Source: Pseudorhodoferax sp. Leaf265
GTDB lineage: Bacteria > Pseudomonadota > Gammaproteobacteria > Burkholderiales > Burkholderiaceae_C
Assembly: GCF_001422365.1 (NCBI RefSeq)
Contig: NZ_LMMT01000003.1
Coordinates: 124,761 to 188,760, forward strand
Direction: 5' to 3'
DNA: 64,000 bases
Shown piece by piece: positions 17,538-24,918 of the stretch (its first letter is position 1; every line of letters begins with the position of its first letter). Under the pieces are notes generated by a model. The model had not been told where the DNA came from. It did not search any database and saw only the letters and a list, made by a program, of their open reading frames with translations. A program made the position numbers and the translations under genes.

Positions 17538-18959
17538 TCAGCGCAGCGCGCGGCGCAGCTTGATGTGGGCAGCCAGCCCGCCCGAGCGCGTGTTGGCCAG
17601 CTGGAACACGCCGCCCATGCGCAGGATGGCGGTGTCCACGATGGACAGGCCCAGGCCCGCGCCGGTGGCCGCTGTGCGCGCCGTGTCGCCGCGGAAGAAG
17701 GGCTTGGCCAGGTCGGCCAGCTGCGACTCGCTGACGCCGGGGCCGCGGTCGCGCACCTTGATCAGCACCCACTCGTCGCGGCCCTTGGCCACGATGTCGA
17801 TGTCGGCCACGTCCGAGCCGGGCGTCTTGCCGTAGCGGCGCGCGTTCTCCAGCAGGTTGGAGAGCACGCGCGCGAGTTCGGTGGCGTCCGACATCACCAT
17901 CAGTGGCTCGGGCAGTTGCACATTGATGCGCATGTCCTCGTGGTCGCGCACGGCGTAGCAGCAGGCGTCGACGATCTTGTTCAGCGACACGGGCTTGAGG
18001 TCCATGTGGTCCGGCCGCGCGTAGTCGAGGAACTTGTCGATGATGCGGTCCAGCTGCTCGATGTCGGCCACCATGTGGGCGCGCGCATCGGCGTCGACCA
18101 CGCTCATCTCGGTCTCCAGCCGCAGCCGGGCCAGCGGCGTGCGCAGATCGTGCGAGATGCCGGCCAGCATGACCACGCGGTCCTGCTCGATCTTGGCCAG
18201 GCGCTGGGCCATGCGGTTGAAGCCGATGTTGACCTCGCGGATCTCGCCCGTCACGCCGCCTTCGTCGAGCTGACCGGCGTCGAAATCGCCCTCGCGCACG
18301 CGGCTCGTGGCCACCAGCAGGCGCTTGAGCGGACGGTTGATGAGGCCGGCGATCAGCGCCGCCCCGGCCAGCGAGACGCCGCCCGTGGTCAGCAGCCAGA
18401 CCAGCCAGGTGCGGCCGCCGCCCGGGTTGAAGCGCTCGCGGTCGGTCTGCAGCCAGTTTGGGTCGCCGTTGATCGTGAAGCCGACCCACAGGCCGGGCTC
18501 GCCGTTGACCGAACTGGCGACCACGGTGCCTGCGCCCAGGCGCGACTCGAGCGCCGAGACGATGCGCCGGTCGAGCGCGTCGTCGTCCAGCAGCACATAG
18601 CGGTCGCTGGGTTCGTGCGGCGCGATGCGCACGCGCTCCTGCTCGGCCATGGCCTTGAGCAGGGACACGCGGGCGATCGGGTCGGCGTACTGCAGCGCAG
18701 CACGCGAGAGGTTGACGAGGGCCGCGATCTGCTGGGCCGTCTGCAGCGCGCGTGGCTCGAATTCGAGCTCGCGCATGGTCTTGAGCCAGGCCAGCATGCT
18801 GCCCAGCAGCAGCATGGCGAGCAGGATGAAGGTGCGCCAGAACATGTTGATCGCCAGCAGCGACCGGACCATGCTCTTCTTGGGGGGCAGCAGCTCCAGC
18901 GGCGCCGGACTGGTGGCGTCCGGGAAATCCGGGGGCTGCGTGCTGCGACTGAACGGCAC
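17538..18959 (-). CDS. envZ: EnvZ-type sensor histidine kinase
   Basis: Inner-membrane sensor of 473 residues. Transmembrane helices at about 38-59 and 185-206 flank a periplasmic loop of about 125 residues. A HAMP linker follows, then the phospho-accepting His270 in GISHDLRTPLARLR, and an ATPase domain with N (NLLENARRYG), DRGPGV and GAGLGLSIV boxes. The H-box resembles EnvZ more than PhoR. It starts 20 bases after the response regulator and is probably co-transcribed with it. The signal is unknown; osmolarity is the guess from homology only. Confidence 0.9.
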   Translation of the reverse strand: MPFSRSTQPPDFPDATSPAPLELLPPKKSMVRSLLAINMFWRTFILLAMLLLGSMLAWLKTMRELEFEPRALQTAQQIAALVNLSRAALQYADPIARVSLLKAMAEQERVRIAPHEPSDRYVLLDDDALDRRIVSALESRLGAGTVVASSVNGEPGLWVGFTINGDPNWLQTDRERFNPGGGRTWLVWLLTTGGVSLAGAALIAGLINRPLKRLLVATSRVREGDFDAGQLDEGGVTGEIREVNIGFNRMAQRLAKIEQDRVVMLAGISHDLRTPLARLRLETEMSVVDADARAHMVADIEQLDRIIDKFLDYARPDHMDLKPVSLNKIVDACCYAVRDHEDMRINVQLPEPLMVMSDATELARVLSNLLENARRYGKTPGSDVADIDIVAKGRDEWVLIKVRDRGPGVSESQLADLAKPFFRGDTARTAATGAGLGLSIVDTAILRMGGVFQLANTRSGGLAAHIKLRRALR

Positions 18960-18979
18960 GACGGGCGAACGCGCTGCCT

Positions 18980-19711
18980 TTAGTTGGCGCCGTCCGGCAC
19001 GAAGACGTAGCCCACGCCCCAGACGGTCTGGATGTAGCGCGGCGCGGCGGCGTCCTGTTCCACCAGCTTGCGCAGGCGCGAGACCTGCACGTCCAGGCTG
19101 CGGTCGAAGGGCTCGAACTCGCGGCCGCGCGCCAGCAGGGCCAGCTTCTCGCGCGACAGCGGCTGGCGCGGATGGCGCACCAGGGCCTTGAGCATGGCGA
19201 ACTCGCCGGTCGTCAGCGGCAGTTCGTCGCCGTTCTTGCGCAGCGTGCGCGCACCCAGGTCGAACGCGAAGGGGCCGAAGCTCGTGACCTCGTTGTCGGT
19301 GGACGGTGCGCCTGGCGCCTCCTTGACCGGGCGGCGGCGCAGCACGGCGTGGATGCGGGCCAGCAGCTCACGCGGGTTGAAAGGCTTGCCCAAATAGTCG
19401 TCGGCGCCGACCTCCAGGCCGACGATGCGGTCGATGTCCTCGCCCTTGGCGGTCAGCATGATGATGGGCGTGCGGTCGTTGGCGGCGCGCAGGCGCCGGC
19501 AGATCGACAGGCCGTCCTCGCCGGGCATCATGAGGTCGAGCACGATCAGGTCGGCGGTTTCGCGCAGCATCAACCGGCTCAGTGCCTTGCCGTCTTCGGC
19601 GAGGATGACTTCGAAGCCTTCCTGCACGAGGTAGCGGCGCAGCAGATCGCGGATGCGCGAGTCGTCATCCACTACCAAAATCTTGTCGGGCCGGGAAGAA
19701 GTCTGGGACAT
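18980..19711 (-). CDS. ompR: OmpR-family response regulator
   Basis: A 243-residue regulator with a receiver domain (acidic pocket VVDDD, phospho-acceptor Asp59, Lys in KPFNPRE) and a winged-helix DNA-binding domain ending YIQTVWGVGYVFVPDG. The sequence matches OmpR closely. It is the first gene of the ompR-envZ pair. Two TGTAACA-type half-sites in the upstream divergent region resemble OmpR boxes and could give autoregulation. Confidence 0.92.
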   Translation of the reverse strand: MSQTSSRPDKILVVDDDSRIRDLLRRYLVQEGFEVILAEDGKALSRLMLRETADLIVLDLMMPGEDGLSICRRLRAANDRTPIIMLTAKGEDIDRIVGLEVGADDYLGKPFNPRELLARIHAVLRRRPVKEAPGAPSTDNEVTSFGPFAFDLGARTLRKNGDELPLTTGEFAMLKALVRHPRQPLSREKLALLARGREFEPFDRSLDVQVSRLRKLVEQDAAAPRYIQTVWGVGYVFVPDGAN

Positions 19712-19728
19712 GGGCTGGCTGATAAATG

Positions 19729-19801
19729 TGTAACAGCGGCAATTCTGCAACGGTCCGGCCGCGATTCCGGCAAAAAGCCCCGTCCGGCACACACTGTTAC
19801 A
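19729..19801. promoter_or_regulatory. Inverted TGTAACAG half-sites between ompR and the SIMPL gene
   Basis: TGTAACAG at 19729-19736 and its exact complement CTGTTACA at 19794-19801 form an inverted pair 57 bases apart in the divergent spacer. TGTAACA is the core of described enterobacterial OmpR sites. Candidate autoregulatory or looping sites; not proven. Confidence 0.35.
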
Positions 19802-19910
19802 AGTACGCGCGCAGGCTTCATAAGGTGTATGCGATTTGCGTCGACCATGGATGCGTGGCCCGGCAGGTGCTGTGCTACGGTCCGTTTTTTTGATGAAAGG
19901 CCCATCCTCC

Positions 19911-20627
19911 ATGTCCGTTTTCCGTCTGCATTCTTCGCTGCTGGCCGTCTGCCTGGGCGCCGCCGTCCTGTTGCCCGCGCATGCCCAGGGCGTGCAGCCG
20001 GTGCCGCAGAACGTGGTGCAGCTGTCTGCCTCCGGCGTGGTGGAGGTGCCGCAGGACTTCCTGACCATGACGCTCAGCACGACGCGCGAGGCGGCCGACG
20101 CCGCCGCCGTGCAGAGCCAGCTCAAGACCGCCATCGACGCCGCGCTGGCCGAGGCGCGCAAGTCCGCCCAGCCCGGCCAGATGGACGTGCGCAGCGGGGC
20201 CTTCAGCCTATCGCCGCGCTACACCAAGGAAGGCCGCATCAGCACCTGGCAGGGCACGGCCGAGATCGTGCTAGAGGGCCGCGACTTCGGCCGCATCAGC
20301 AGCGCGGCCGGGCGCGTGCAGGGGCTCACGGTGGGCCAGGTCGCGTTCAGCCTGAGCCGCGAGGAGCGCGCGCGCGTGGAAGGCCAGGCCCAGGCCCAGG
20401 CCATCGCGCAGTTCAAGGCCAAGGCGGCCGACATCGCCAAGAGCTTCGGCTTTGCCGACTACGGCTTGCGCGAGGTGTCCGTGATGGCCGACGAGGGCGG
20501 CATGCCGCGTCCGCGCATGATGCCCATGCAGGCCAAGGCCTCGTACGCCGACTCGGCCCCGGTGCCGGTGGAGGCCGGCAAAAGCATGGTGACGGTGACG
20601 GTTTCGGGCGGCGTGCAACTGCGCTGA
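19911..20627 (+). CDS. SIMPL-domain (DUF541) periplasmic protein
   Basis: A 238-residue exported protein with a clear signal peptide (residues 1 to about 24, ending AHAQ) and a single SIMPL/DUF541 domain. The family forms oligomers in the periplasm and is linked to stress tolerance, but no reaction is known. I chose the ATG at 19911, which begins the signal peptide and has GAAAGG 10 bases upstream; an ATG 18 bases earlier is also in frame. It is divergent from ompR-envZ, so control by that regulator is conceivable. Confidence 0.85.
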   Translation: MSVFRLHSSLLAVCLGAAVLLPAHAQGVQPVPQNVVQLSASGVVEVPQDFLTMTLSTTREAADAAAVQSQLKTAIDAALAEARKSAQPGQMDVRSGAFSLSPRYTKEGRISTWQGTAEIVLEGRDFGRISSAAGRVQGLTVGQVAFSLSREERARVEGQAQAQAIAQFKAKAADIAKSFGFADYGLREVSVMADEGGMPRPRMMPMQAKASYADSAPVPVEAGKSMVTVTVSGGVQLR

Positions 20628-20745
20628 GTCCGAACGGCCGCCCGCGTACGCCATTCGGCGGACCCGCGGGCCGGCCCGCACTGCAGCGCCAGCGCCTATC
20701 CTTTAGGATGGGCCAGCTGGCCGCAAATTTAACGAATCCCGCACC

Positions 20746-21663
20746 ATGACTGCTCCTGTTTTGCACCATGTCGTCTGTCCTGGCCCTGCGGCCGCACCGG
20801 GCGGCGCGGACGGCCACCGCATGGCCTATTGGCAGTGGGGCGACACCGGCAATCCGCACGTGGTGGTTTGCGTGCACGGGCTGTCGCGCCAGGGCCGCGA
20901 CTTCGACGCGCTGGCGCGCGTGCTGGCGCCGTACATGCGCGTGGTCTGTCCCGACGTGGTGGGCCGTGGCCGCAGCGACTGGCTGGCCGACCCGGCGCAC
21001 TACCAGATGCCGGTCTACGCGGCCGACATGCTGGCCATGCTGGCGCAGCTGCAGGCGCAGTCGCCCATCACGCAGCTGGACTGGGTCGGCACCAGCATGG
21101 GTGGCCTGATCGGACTGGTGGTGGCCGGGCAGGCCGGTCTGCCGCTGCCGGCGCCCGTGCGCCGGCTGGTGCTCAACGATGTCGGCCCGGTGGTGCAGTG
21201 GGATGCGCTGCAGCGCATCGGCACCTACCTGGGCAAGAGCGGAACCTACGCCTCGCTCGAGCAGGCGGCAGCGGCCATGTGGGCCGTTTCCACCGGCTTC
21301 GGCCCGCACAGCCCGCAGCAGTGGCTCGACCTGTCGCGCCACATGGTGCGGCCGGCCGTGGCGGGCGCGCCGGACGGCCCGCTCGTGCTGCACTACGACC
21401 CGCGCATCGCCGAGCCCTTCGGCGCGCTGACGCAGCAGGTGGCCGAGCAGGGCGAGGCCATGCTGTGGCAGCTGTACGACCGGATCGAGGCCGACACGCT
21501 GCTGCTGCGCGGGGCCGATTCCGACCTGCTCACGCGCGCCACGGCCGAGCAGATGGTGCTGCGCGGCCCGCGCGCGCGGCTGCTGGAGTTCGCCGGCGTC
21601 GGCCATGCGCCTACGCTGGTGGCCGATGACCAGCGCCAGGCGGTCGTGGCGTTCCTCAAGTGA
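20746..21663 (+). CDS. Alpha/beta hydrolase
   Basis: A 305-residue alpha/beta-fold hydrolase. The nucleophile elbow is GTSMGGL near residue 116. An HG oxyanion segment (VCVHGLSRQG) lies near residue 45, an acidic residue in LLRGADSDLL, and a C-terminal His in GVGHAPTL, giving a full Ser-Asp-His triad. The substrate is unknown; such enzymes are often annotated as haloperoxidase- or lactonase-like. It lies 10 bases before the relA start on the same strand, so the two may share a transcript. No Shine-Dalgarno is evident. Confidence 0.85.
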   Translation: MTAPVLHHVVCPGPAAAPGGADGHRMAYWQWGDTGNPHVVVCVHGLSRQGRDFDALARVLAPYMRVVCPDVVGRGRSDWLADPAHYQMPVYAADMLAMLAQLQAQSPITQLDWVGTSMGGLIGLVVAGQAGLPLPAPVRRLVLNDVGPVVQWDALQRIGTYLGKSGTYASLEQAAAAMWAVSTGFGPHSPQQWLDLSRHMVRPAVAGAPDGPLVLHYDPRIAEPFGALTQQVAEQGEAMLWQLYDRIEADTLLLRGADSDLLTRATAEQMVLRGPRARLLEFAGVGHAPTLVADDQRQAVVAFLK

Positions 21664-21673
21664 AGAGCTGCAT

Positions 21674-23920
21674 GTGAAGGTTTCCAGTGCGCAGCCCACC
21701 GGGCCCCTGACCACGCCCGTTCCCGTCAATGACCTGATCGCGGCCAGCGAACGCCTGCTGGCCGACCAGGTCCATGCGCTGGCGCGTGCGCGCGCCTTCG
21801 CCGAACCGCTGATCGCCGACGAGACGCTGGATTCGGGCGAGAACACGCTGTCCCACGCCGACGCCGTGGCCGCCATCCTGCGCGACGTCGGCGGTTCCGA
21901 GGCCATGCAGGCGGCCAGCTACCTGGTGCATGCCTGTGTGCACCTGAACCGGCCGCACGAGGTCATCGCCAAGGCCTTCGGCGAGAACTTCGCCACCCTG
22001 GCTGTGGAGACCACCCAGCTCATGCGCGTGCAGCGGCTGTCGCGTGGCGCGCTGTCGTCCGGGCACCTGGTCGACGACGCCGGTGTGCAGACCGAGACCG
22101 TGCGCAAGATGCTGCTGGCCTTCTCGCGCGACCTGCGCGTGGTCATGCTGCGCCTGGCCTCGCGGCTGCAGACGCTGCGCTGGCATGCCGCCAGCAAGAC
22201 GCCGGTGGCCGAGGCCATGGCGCGCGAGTCACTGCAGGTGTTCGCACCGCTGGCCAACCGCCTGGGCATCTGGCAGATCAAGTGGGAGATGGAGGACCTG
22301 GCCTTCCGCTTCCTGGAGCCTGTCACCTACAAGGAGGTAGCGCGGCTGCTGGACGAGAAGCGCGTCGAGCGCGAGGCCGGCATGGCCGAGCTGCGCGCGG
22401 CGGTCGAGGCCGAGCTGCGCGCCCTGGGTCTGGCCGCCACCGTGCAAGGCCGGCCCAAGCACATCTACAGCATCGTCAAGAAGATGCGTGGCAAGTCGCT
22501 GGATTTCACCCAGGTCTTCGACGTGCGCGCGCTGCGCGTGATCGTGCCCGCCGTGGCCGATTGCTACGCCGTGCTGGCCTGGGTGCATGCGCACTTCCAG
22601 CCCGTGCCGGGCGAGTTCGACGACTACATCGCCAAGCCCAAGGGCAACGGCTACCAGTCGCTGCACACCGTGGTGCGGCCGCGTCTGGAAGGCGACGCGC
22701 TGGGCCAGCCCATCGAAATCCAGATTCGCACGCAGGCCATGCACGACCATGCCGAGCATGGCGTGGCGGCCCACTGGGCCTACAAGGAGGCCGGTGCCAA
22801 GGGCTATGCCGGCGTCTCGGCCGGCGGTACCTACGACGCCAAGATCGCCGTGCTGCGCCAACTGCTGGCCTGGGAGCGCGACCTGTCGGGCGCCATGCGG
22901 CCCGAGGGGCTGCCGGCCAGCGGCGCCACGGACCTGCTCAGCGACCGCATCTACGTGCTGACGCCCGATGCGGCCGTGGTGGAACTGCCGGCCGGCGCCA
23001 CGCCGCTGGATTTCGCCTATTCGCTGCACACCAACCTGGGCCACCGCTGCCGCGGCGCGCGCGTGGACGGCGTGATGGTGCCGCTCAACACGCCGCTGCA
23101 GAACGGGCAGACCGTGGAGATCACGGCGGCCAAGGAGGGCGGGCCCTCGCGTGACTGGCTCAATGCCGAGCTGGGCTACCTGGCCAGCCACCGCGCGCGC
23201 GCCAAGGCGCGGGCCTGGTTCAACGCGGCGGCACTGCACGCCACCGTGGCGCGCGGGCGCGAGGCCGTCGAGAAGCTGCTGCAGCGCGAGGGCAAGACCG
23301 CGCTCAAGCTGGACGACATCGCCACGCAGTTGGGCTTCAAGTCGGCCGACGGGCTGTTCGAGGTCGTCGGCAAGGACGAGTATTCGCTGCGCAATATCGA
23401 GCTGCTGCTGCGCCCCGCCGCGCCGCCGCAGGACGACGTGCCGCTGCTCAAGAAGGCACGCAGCGCAAGCAAGGGCGGCGTGCTGGTGGTGGGCATCGAT
23501 TCGCTGATGACCCAGCTGGCCAAGTGTTGCAAGCCGGCGCCGCCGGACGGCATCGTCGGCTTCGTCACGCGCGGCAAGGGCGTCAGCATCCACCGCGCCG
23601 ACTGCAGCAACCTGCGCGAGATGGCCGCGCGCAATGCCGAGCGCGTGATCGAGGTCGAGTGGGGCCAGCAACGCCAGGAGACCAAGGCCGTGTACCCGGT
23701 CGATGTCGCAGTGGAGGCGGCCGACCGGCAGGGCCTGCTGCGCGACATCTCCGATGTCTTCACCAAGGAGCGCATGAACGTGATCGGCGTGCAGACCCAG
23801 TCCGTCAAGGGCACGGCCTGGATGACCTTCACGGTCGAGGTGGCCGATGCGGCCCGCCTGGCGCGCGTGCTGGGCGTGGTGGCCGAGGTGCAGGGCGTGC
23901 GCTCCGCGCGCCGGCGATAA
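21674..23920 (+). CDS. relA: (p)ppGpp synthetase RelA
   Basis: A 748-residue stringent-response synthetase that makes (p)ppGpp from GTP or GDP and ATP on ribosomes carrying uncharged tRNA. The N-terminal HD domain looks inactive: where hydrolases have an HD pair this protein reads LVHACVHL. The synthetase domain has EFDDYIAKPKGNGYQSLHT; the EFDD (ExDD) loop marks a monofunctional synthetase rather than bifunctional SpoT. TGS and C-terminal ACT domains follow. The start is taken as GTG at 21674, 10 bases after the hydrolase stop; earlier in-frame codons read inside the hydrolase gene. SpoT must be elsewhere. Confidence 0.92.
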   Translation: MKVSSAQPTGPLTTPVPVNDLIAASERLLADQVHALARARAFAEPLIADETLDSGENTLSHADAVAAILRDVGGSEAMQAASYLVHACVHLNRPHEVIAKAFGENFATLAVETTQLMRVQRLSRGALSSGHLVDDAGVQTETVRKMLLAFSRDLRVVMLRLASRLQTLRWHAASKTPVAEAMARESLQVFAPLANRLGIWQIKWEMEDLAFRFLEPVTYKEVARLLDEKRVEREAGMAELRAAVEAELRALGLAATVQGRPKHIYSIVKKMRGKSLDFTQVFDVRALRVIVPAVADCYAVLAWVHAHFQPVPGEFDDYIAKPKGNGYQSLHTVVRPRLEGDALGQPIEIQIRTQAMHDHAEHGVAAHWAYKEAGAKGYAGVSAGGTYDAKIAVLRQLLAWERDLSGAMRPEGLPASGATDLLSDRIYVLTPDAAVVELPAGATPLDFAYSLHTNLGHRCRGARVDGVMVPLNTPLQNGQTVEITAAKEGGPSRDWLNAELGYLASHRARAKARAWFNAAALHATVARGREAVEKLLQREGKTALKLDDIATQLGFKSADGLFEVVGKDEYSLRNIELLLRPAAPPQDDVPLLKKARSASKGGVLVVGIDSLMTQLAKCCKPAPPDGIVGFVTRGKGVSIHRADCSNLREMAARNAERVIEVEWGQQRQETKAVYPVDVAVEAADRQGLLRDISDVFTKERMNVIGVQTQSVKGTAWMTFTVEVADAARLARVLGVVAEVQGVRSARRR

Positions 23921-23935
23921 TTTTTTGCGCGGTAG

Positions 23936-23965
23936 GTGACAGAGTCCCAAAACCGTGGCTATAAT
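23936..23965 (+). promoter_or_regulatory. Promoter of tRNA-Val
   Basis: GTGACA (-35, five of six consensus bases) at 23936-23941 and TATAAT (-10, perfect) at 23960-23965 are separated by 18 bases. Transcription would begin a few bases before the tRNA. Confidence 0.7.
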
Positions 23966-23979
23966 CGTGGGCTTACGAC

Positions 23980-24056
23980 AGGCGCGTAGCTCAGCTGGTT
24001 AGAGCACCACCTTGACATGGTGGGGGTCGTTGGTTCGAGTCCAATCGCGCCTACCA
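23980..24056 (+). tRNA. tRNA-Val (anticodon GAC)
   Basis: A complete cloverleaf of 77 bases including an encoded CCA. The acceptor stem is AGGCGCG/CGCGCCU with discriminator A. The D-arm is GCUC/GAGC, the anticodon stem CCACC/GGUGG with loop UUGACAU, and the T-loop UUCGAGU. Anticodon GAC reads GUC and GUU valine codons. A good promoter precedes it and a terminator follows at 24134. Confidence 0.95.
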
Positions 24057-24133
24057 AGTTTTCCTTCTGAACGGAACCAGCGTTCGGGTTTTCGGAAAGC
24101 TTGACGGGGAACATACAGTTCCTCTGGCAACGC

Positions 24134-24160
24134 AAAGCCGCCTCACCGAGGCGGCTTTTT
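24134..24160 (+). terminator. Intrinsic terminator after tRNA-Val
   Basis: An 11-bp perfect stem AAAGCCGCCTC/GAGGCGGCTTT with a 3-base loop runs into a T-tract. It lies 78 bases after tRNA-Val and 97 bases before tRNA-Glu, so the two tRNAs are separate transcription units. Confidence 0.85.
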
Positions 24161-24240
24161 GCTTTGCAAGTACCGTTTTGCTGCTGCAAATTCTTTGTGT
24201 AATTTTCAGCCCCTGCGCCAGAAGTGCCAAATTTCTGGGC

Positions 24241-24246
24241 TAGAAT
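24241..24246 (+). promoter_or_regulatory. -10 element of tRNA-Glu
   Basis: TAGAAT lies 10 bases before the tRNA-Glu gene. The -35 hexamer is not clear at the expected distance. Confidence 0.5.
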
Positions 24247-24256
24247 ACTAGCTTCC

Positions 24257-24331
24257 GGAGCTATCGTCTATCGGTTAGGACATCAGATTTTCATTCTGAG
24301 AAGCGGGGTTCGATTCCCCGTAGCTCCTCCA
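24257..24331 (+). tRNA. tRNA-Glu (anticodon UUC)
   Basis: A 75-base cloverleaf with encoded CCA. The acceptor stem is GGAGCUA/UAGCUCC, the anticodon stem UCAGA/UCUGA with loop UUUUCAU, and the T-stem CGGGG/CCCCG with loop UUCGAUU. The discriminator base is U, unlike the G73 of the E. coli homologue. A GGCAC-TTCG-GTGCC hairpin at 24364-24377 downstream could help end the transcript, but it has no T-run. Confidence 0.95.
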
Positions 24332-24411
24332 GGATTCTTCCGCTCTTCGCAGGGCGCGTCATTGGCACTTCGGTGCCCCCTCTCCATAAACCATTGGCCT
24401 CTTGGCCGAGT

Positions 24412-24918
24412 TCAGTCTGCCCGCGCGCGCAGCTGCATGGTGTCGCGGTCCATGTGGACCTCGAAGTGCTGCAGGAAGTTCTGGCCCAGCAGCGCCTGGG
24501 CATCGTCGGCGCCGATCTGCAGACCGACCCCGACACGCAAGCCGGTCACGGCCGCGCCCCCTTGCAGAGCGATCTTGCCGGCCCGCACCATGCGGCCTGC
24601 GCGCACGCCATTGGCGGTGCGAAAGCTCGCAGGCTCGCCACCCTCCAGGCCCGCACGGCGTGCCAGGGCTTCGCTGACGCTGACCACGCTGGCGCCGGTG
24701 TCGACCAGGAACAGCACCGGCTCGCCATTGATGCTGCCAGCGATGCGGAAGTGGCCGTCGGCATGCCGCGGGATCACCAGCTCGCCCGTGGCCATCACGC
24801 GTGCCGCACGCGGCTGTTGCCAGCGGTCCATGGCCCAGTACAACAGCCCCATCACGGCAAGCCAGAAGGCCACCATGGCAACCGCGCCGCGCAGCACCAG
24901 GCCGCGCTGCCGGTTCAC
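24412..24918 (-). CDS. Membrane-anchored retropepsin-like aspartic protease
   Basis: A 168-residue protein with one N-terminal transmembrane helix (about residues 10-30) and a retropepsin-fold domain carrying the active-site motif VDTGAS at 72-77. One catalytic Asp per chain means it would act as a dimer. It resembles the bacterial clan AA aspartic protease family. The start is GTG at 24918, overlapping the permease stop by 4 bases with AAGGAGG just upstream. It is the last of four overlapping genes (miaA, ATPase, permease, protease). The substrate is unknown; processing of something exported by the adjacent ABC system is only a guess. Confidence 0.85.
   Translation of the reverse strand: MNRQRGLVLRGAVAMVAFWLAVMGLLYWAMDRWQQPRAARVMATGELVIPRHADGHFRIAGSINGEPVLFLVDTGASVVSVSEALARRAGLEGGEPASFRTANGVRAGRMVRAGKIALQGGAAVTGLRVGVGLQIGADDAQALLGQNFLQHFEVHMDRDTMQLRARAD

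Noticed and set aside
21674-23920. Bifunctional SpoT assignment
   Set aside because: The hydrolase HD pair is missing and the synthetase loop is EFDD, both marks of monofunctional RelA.
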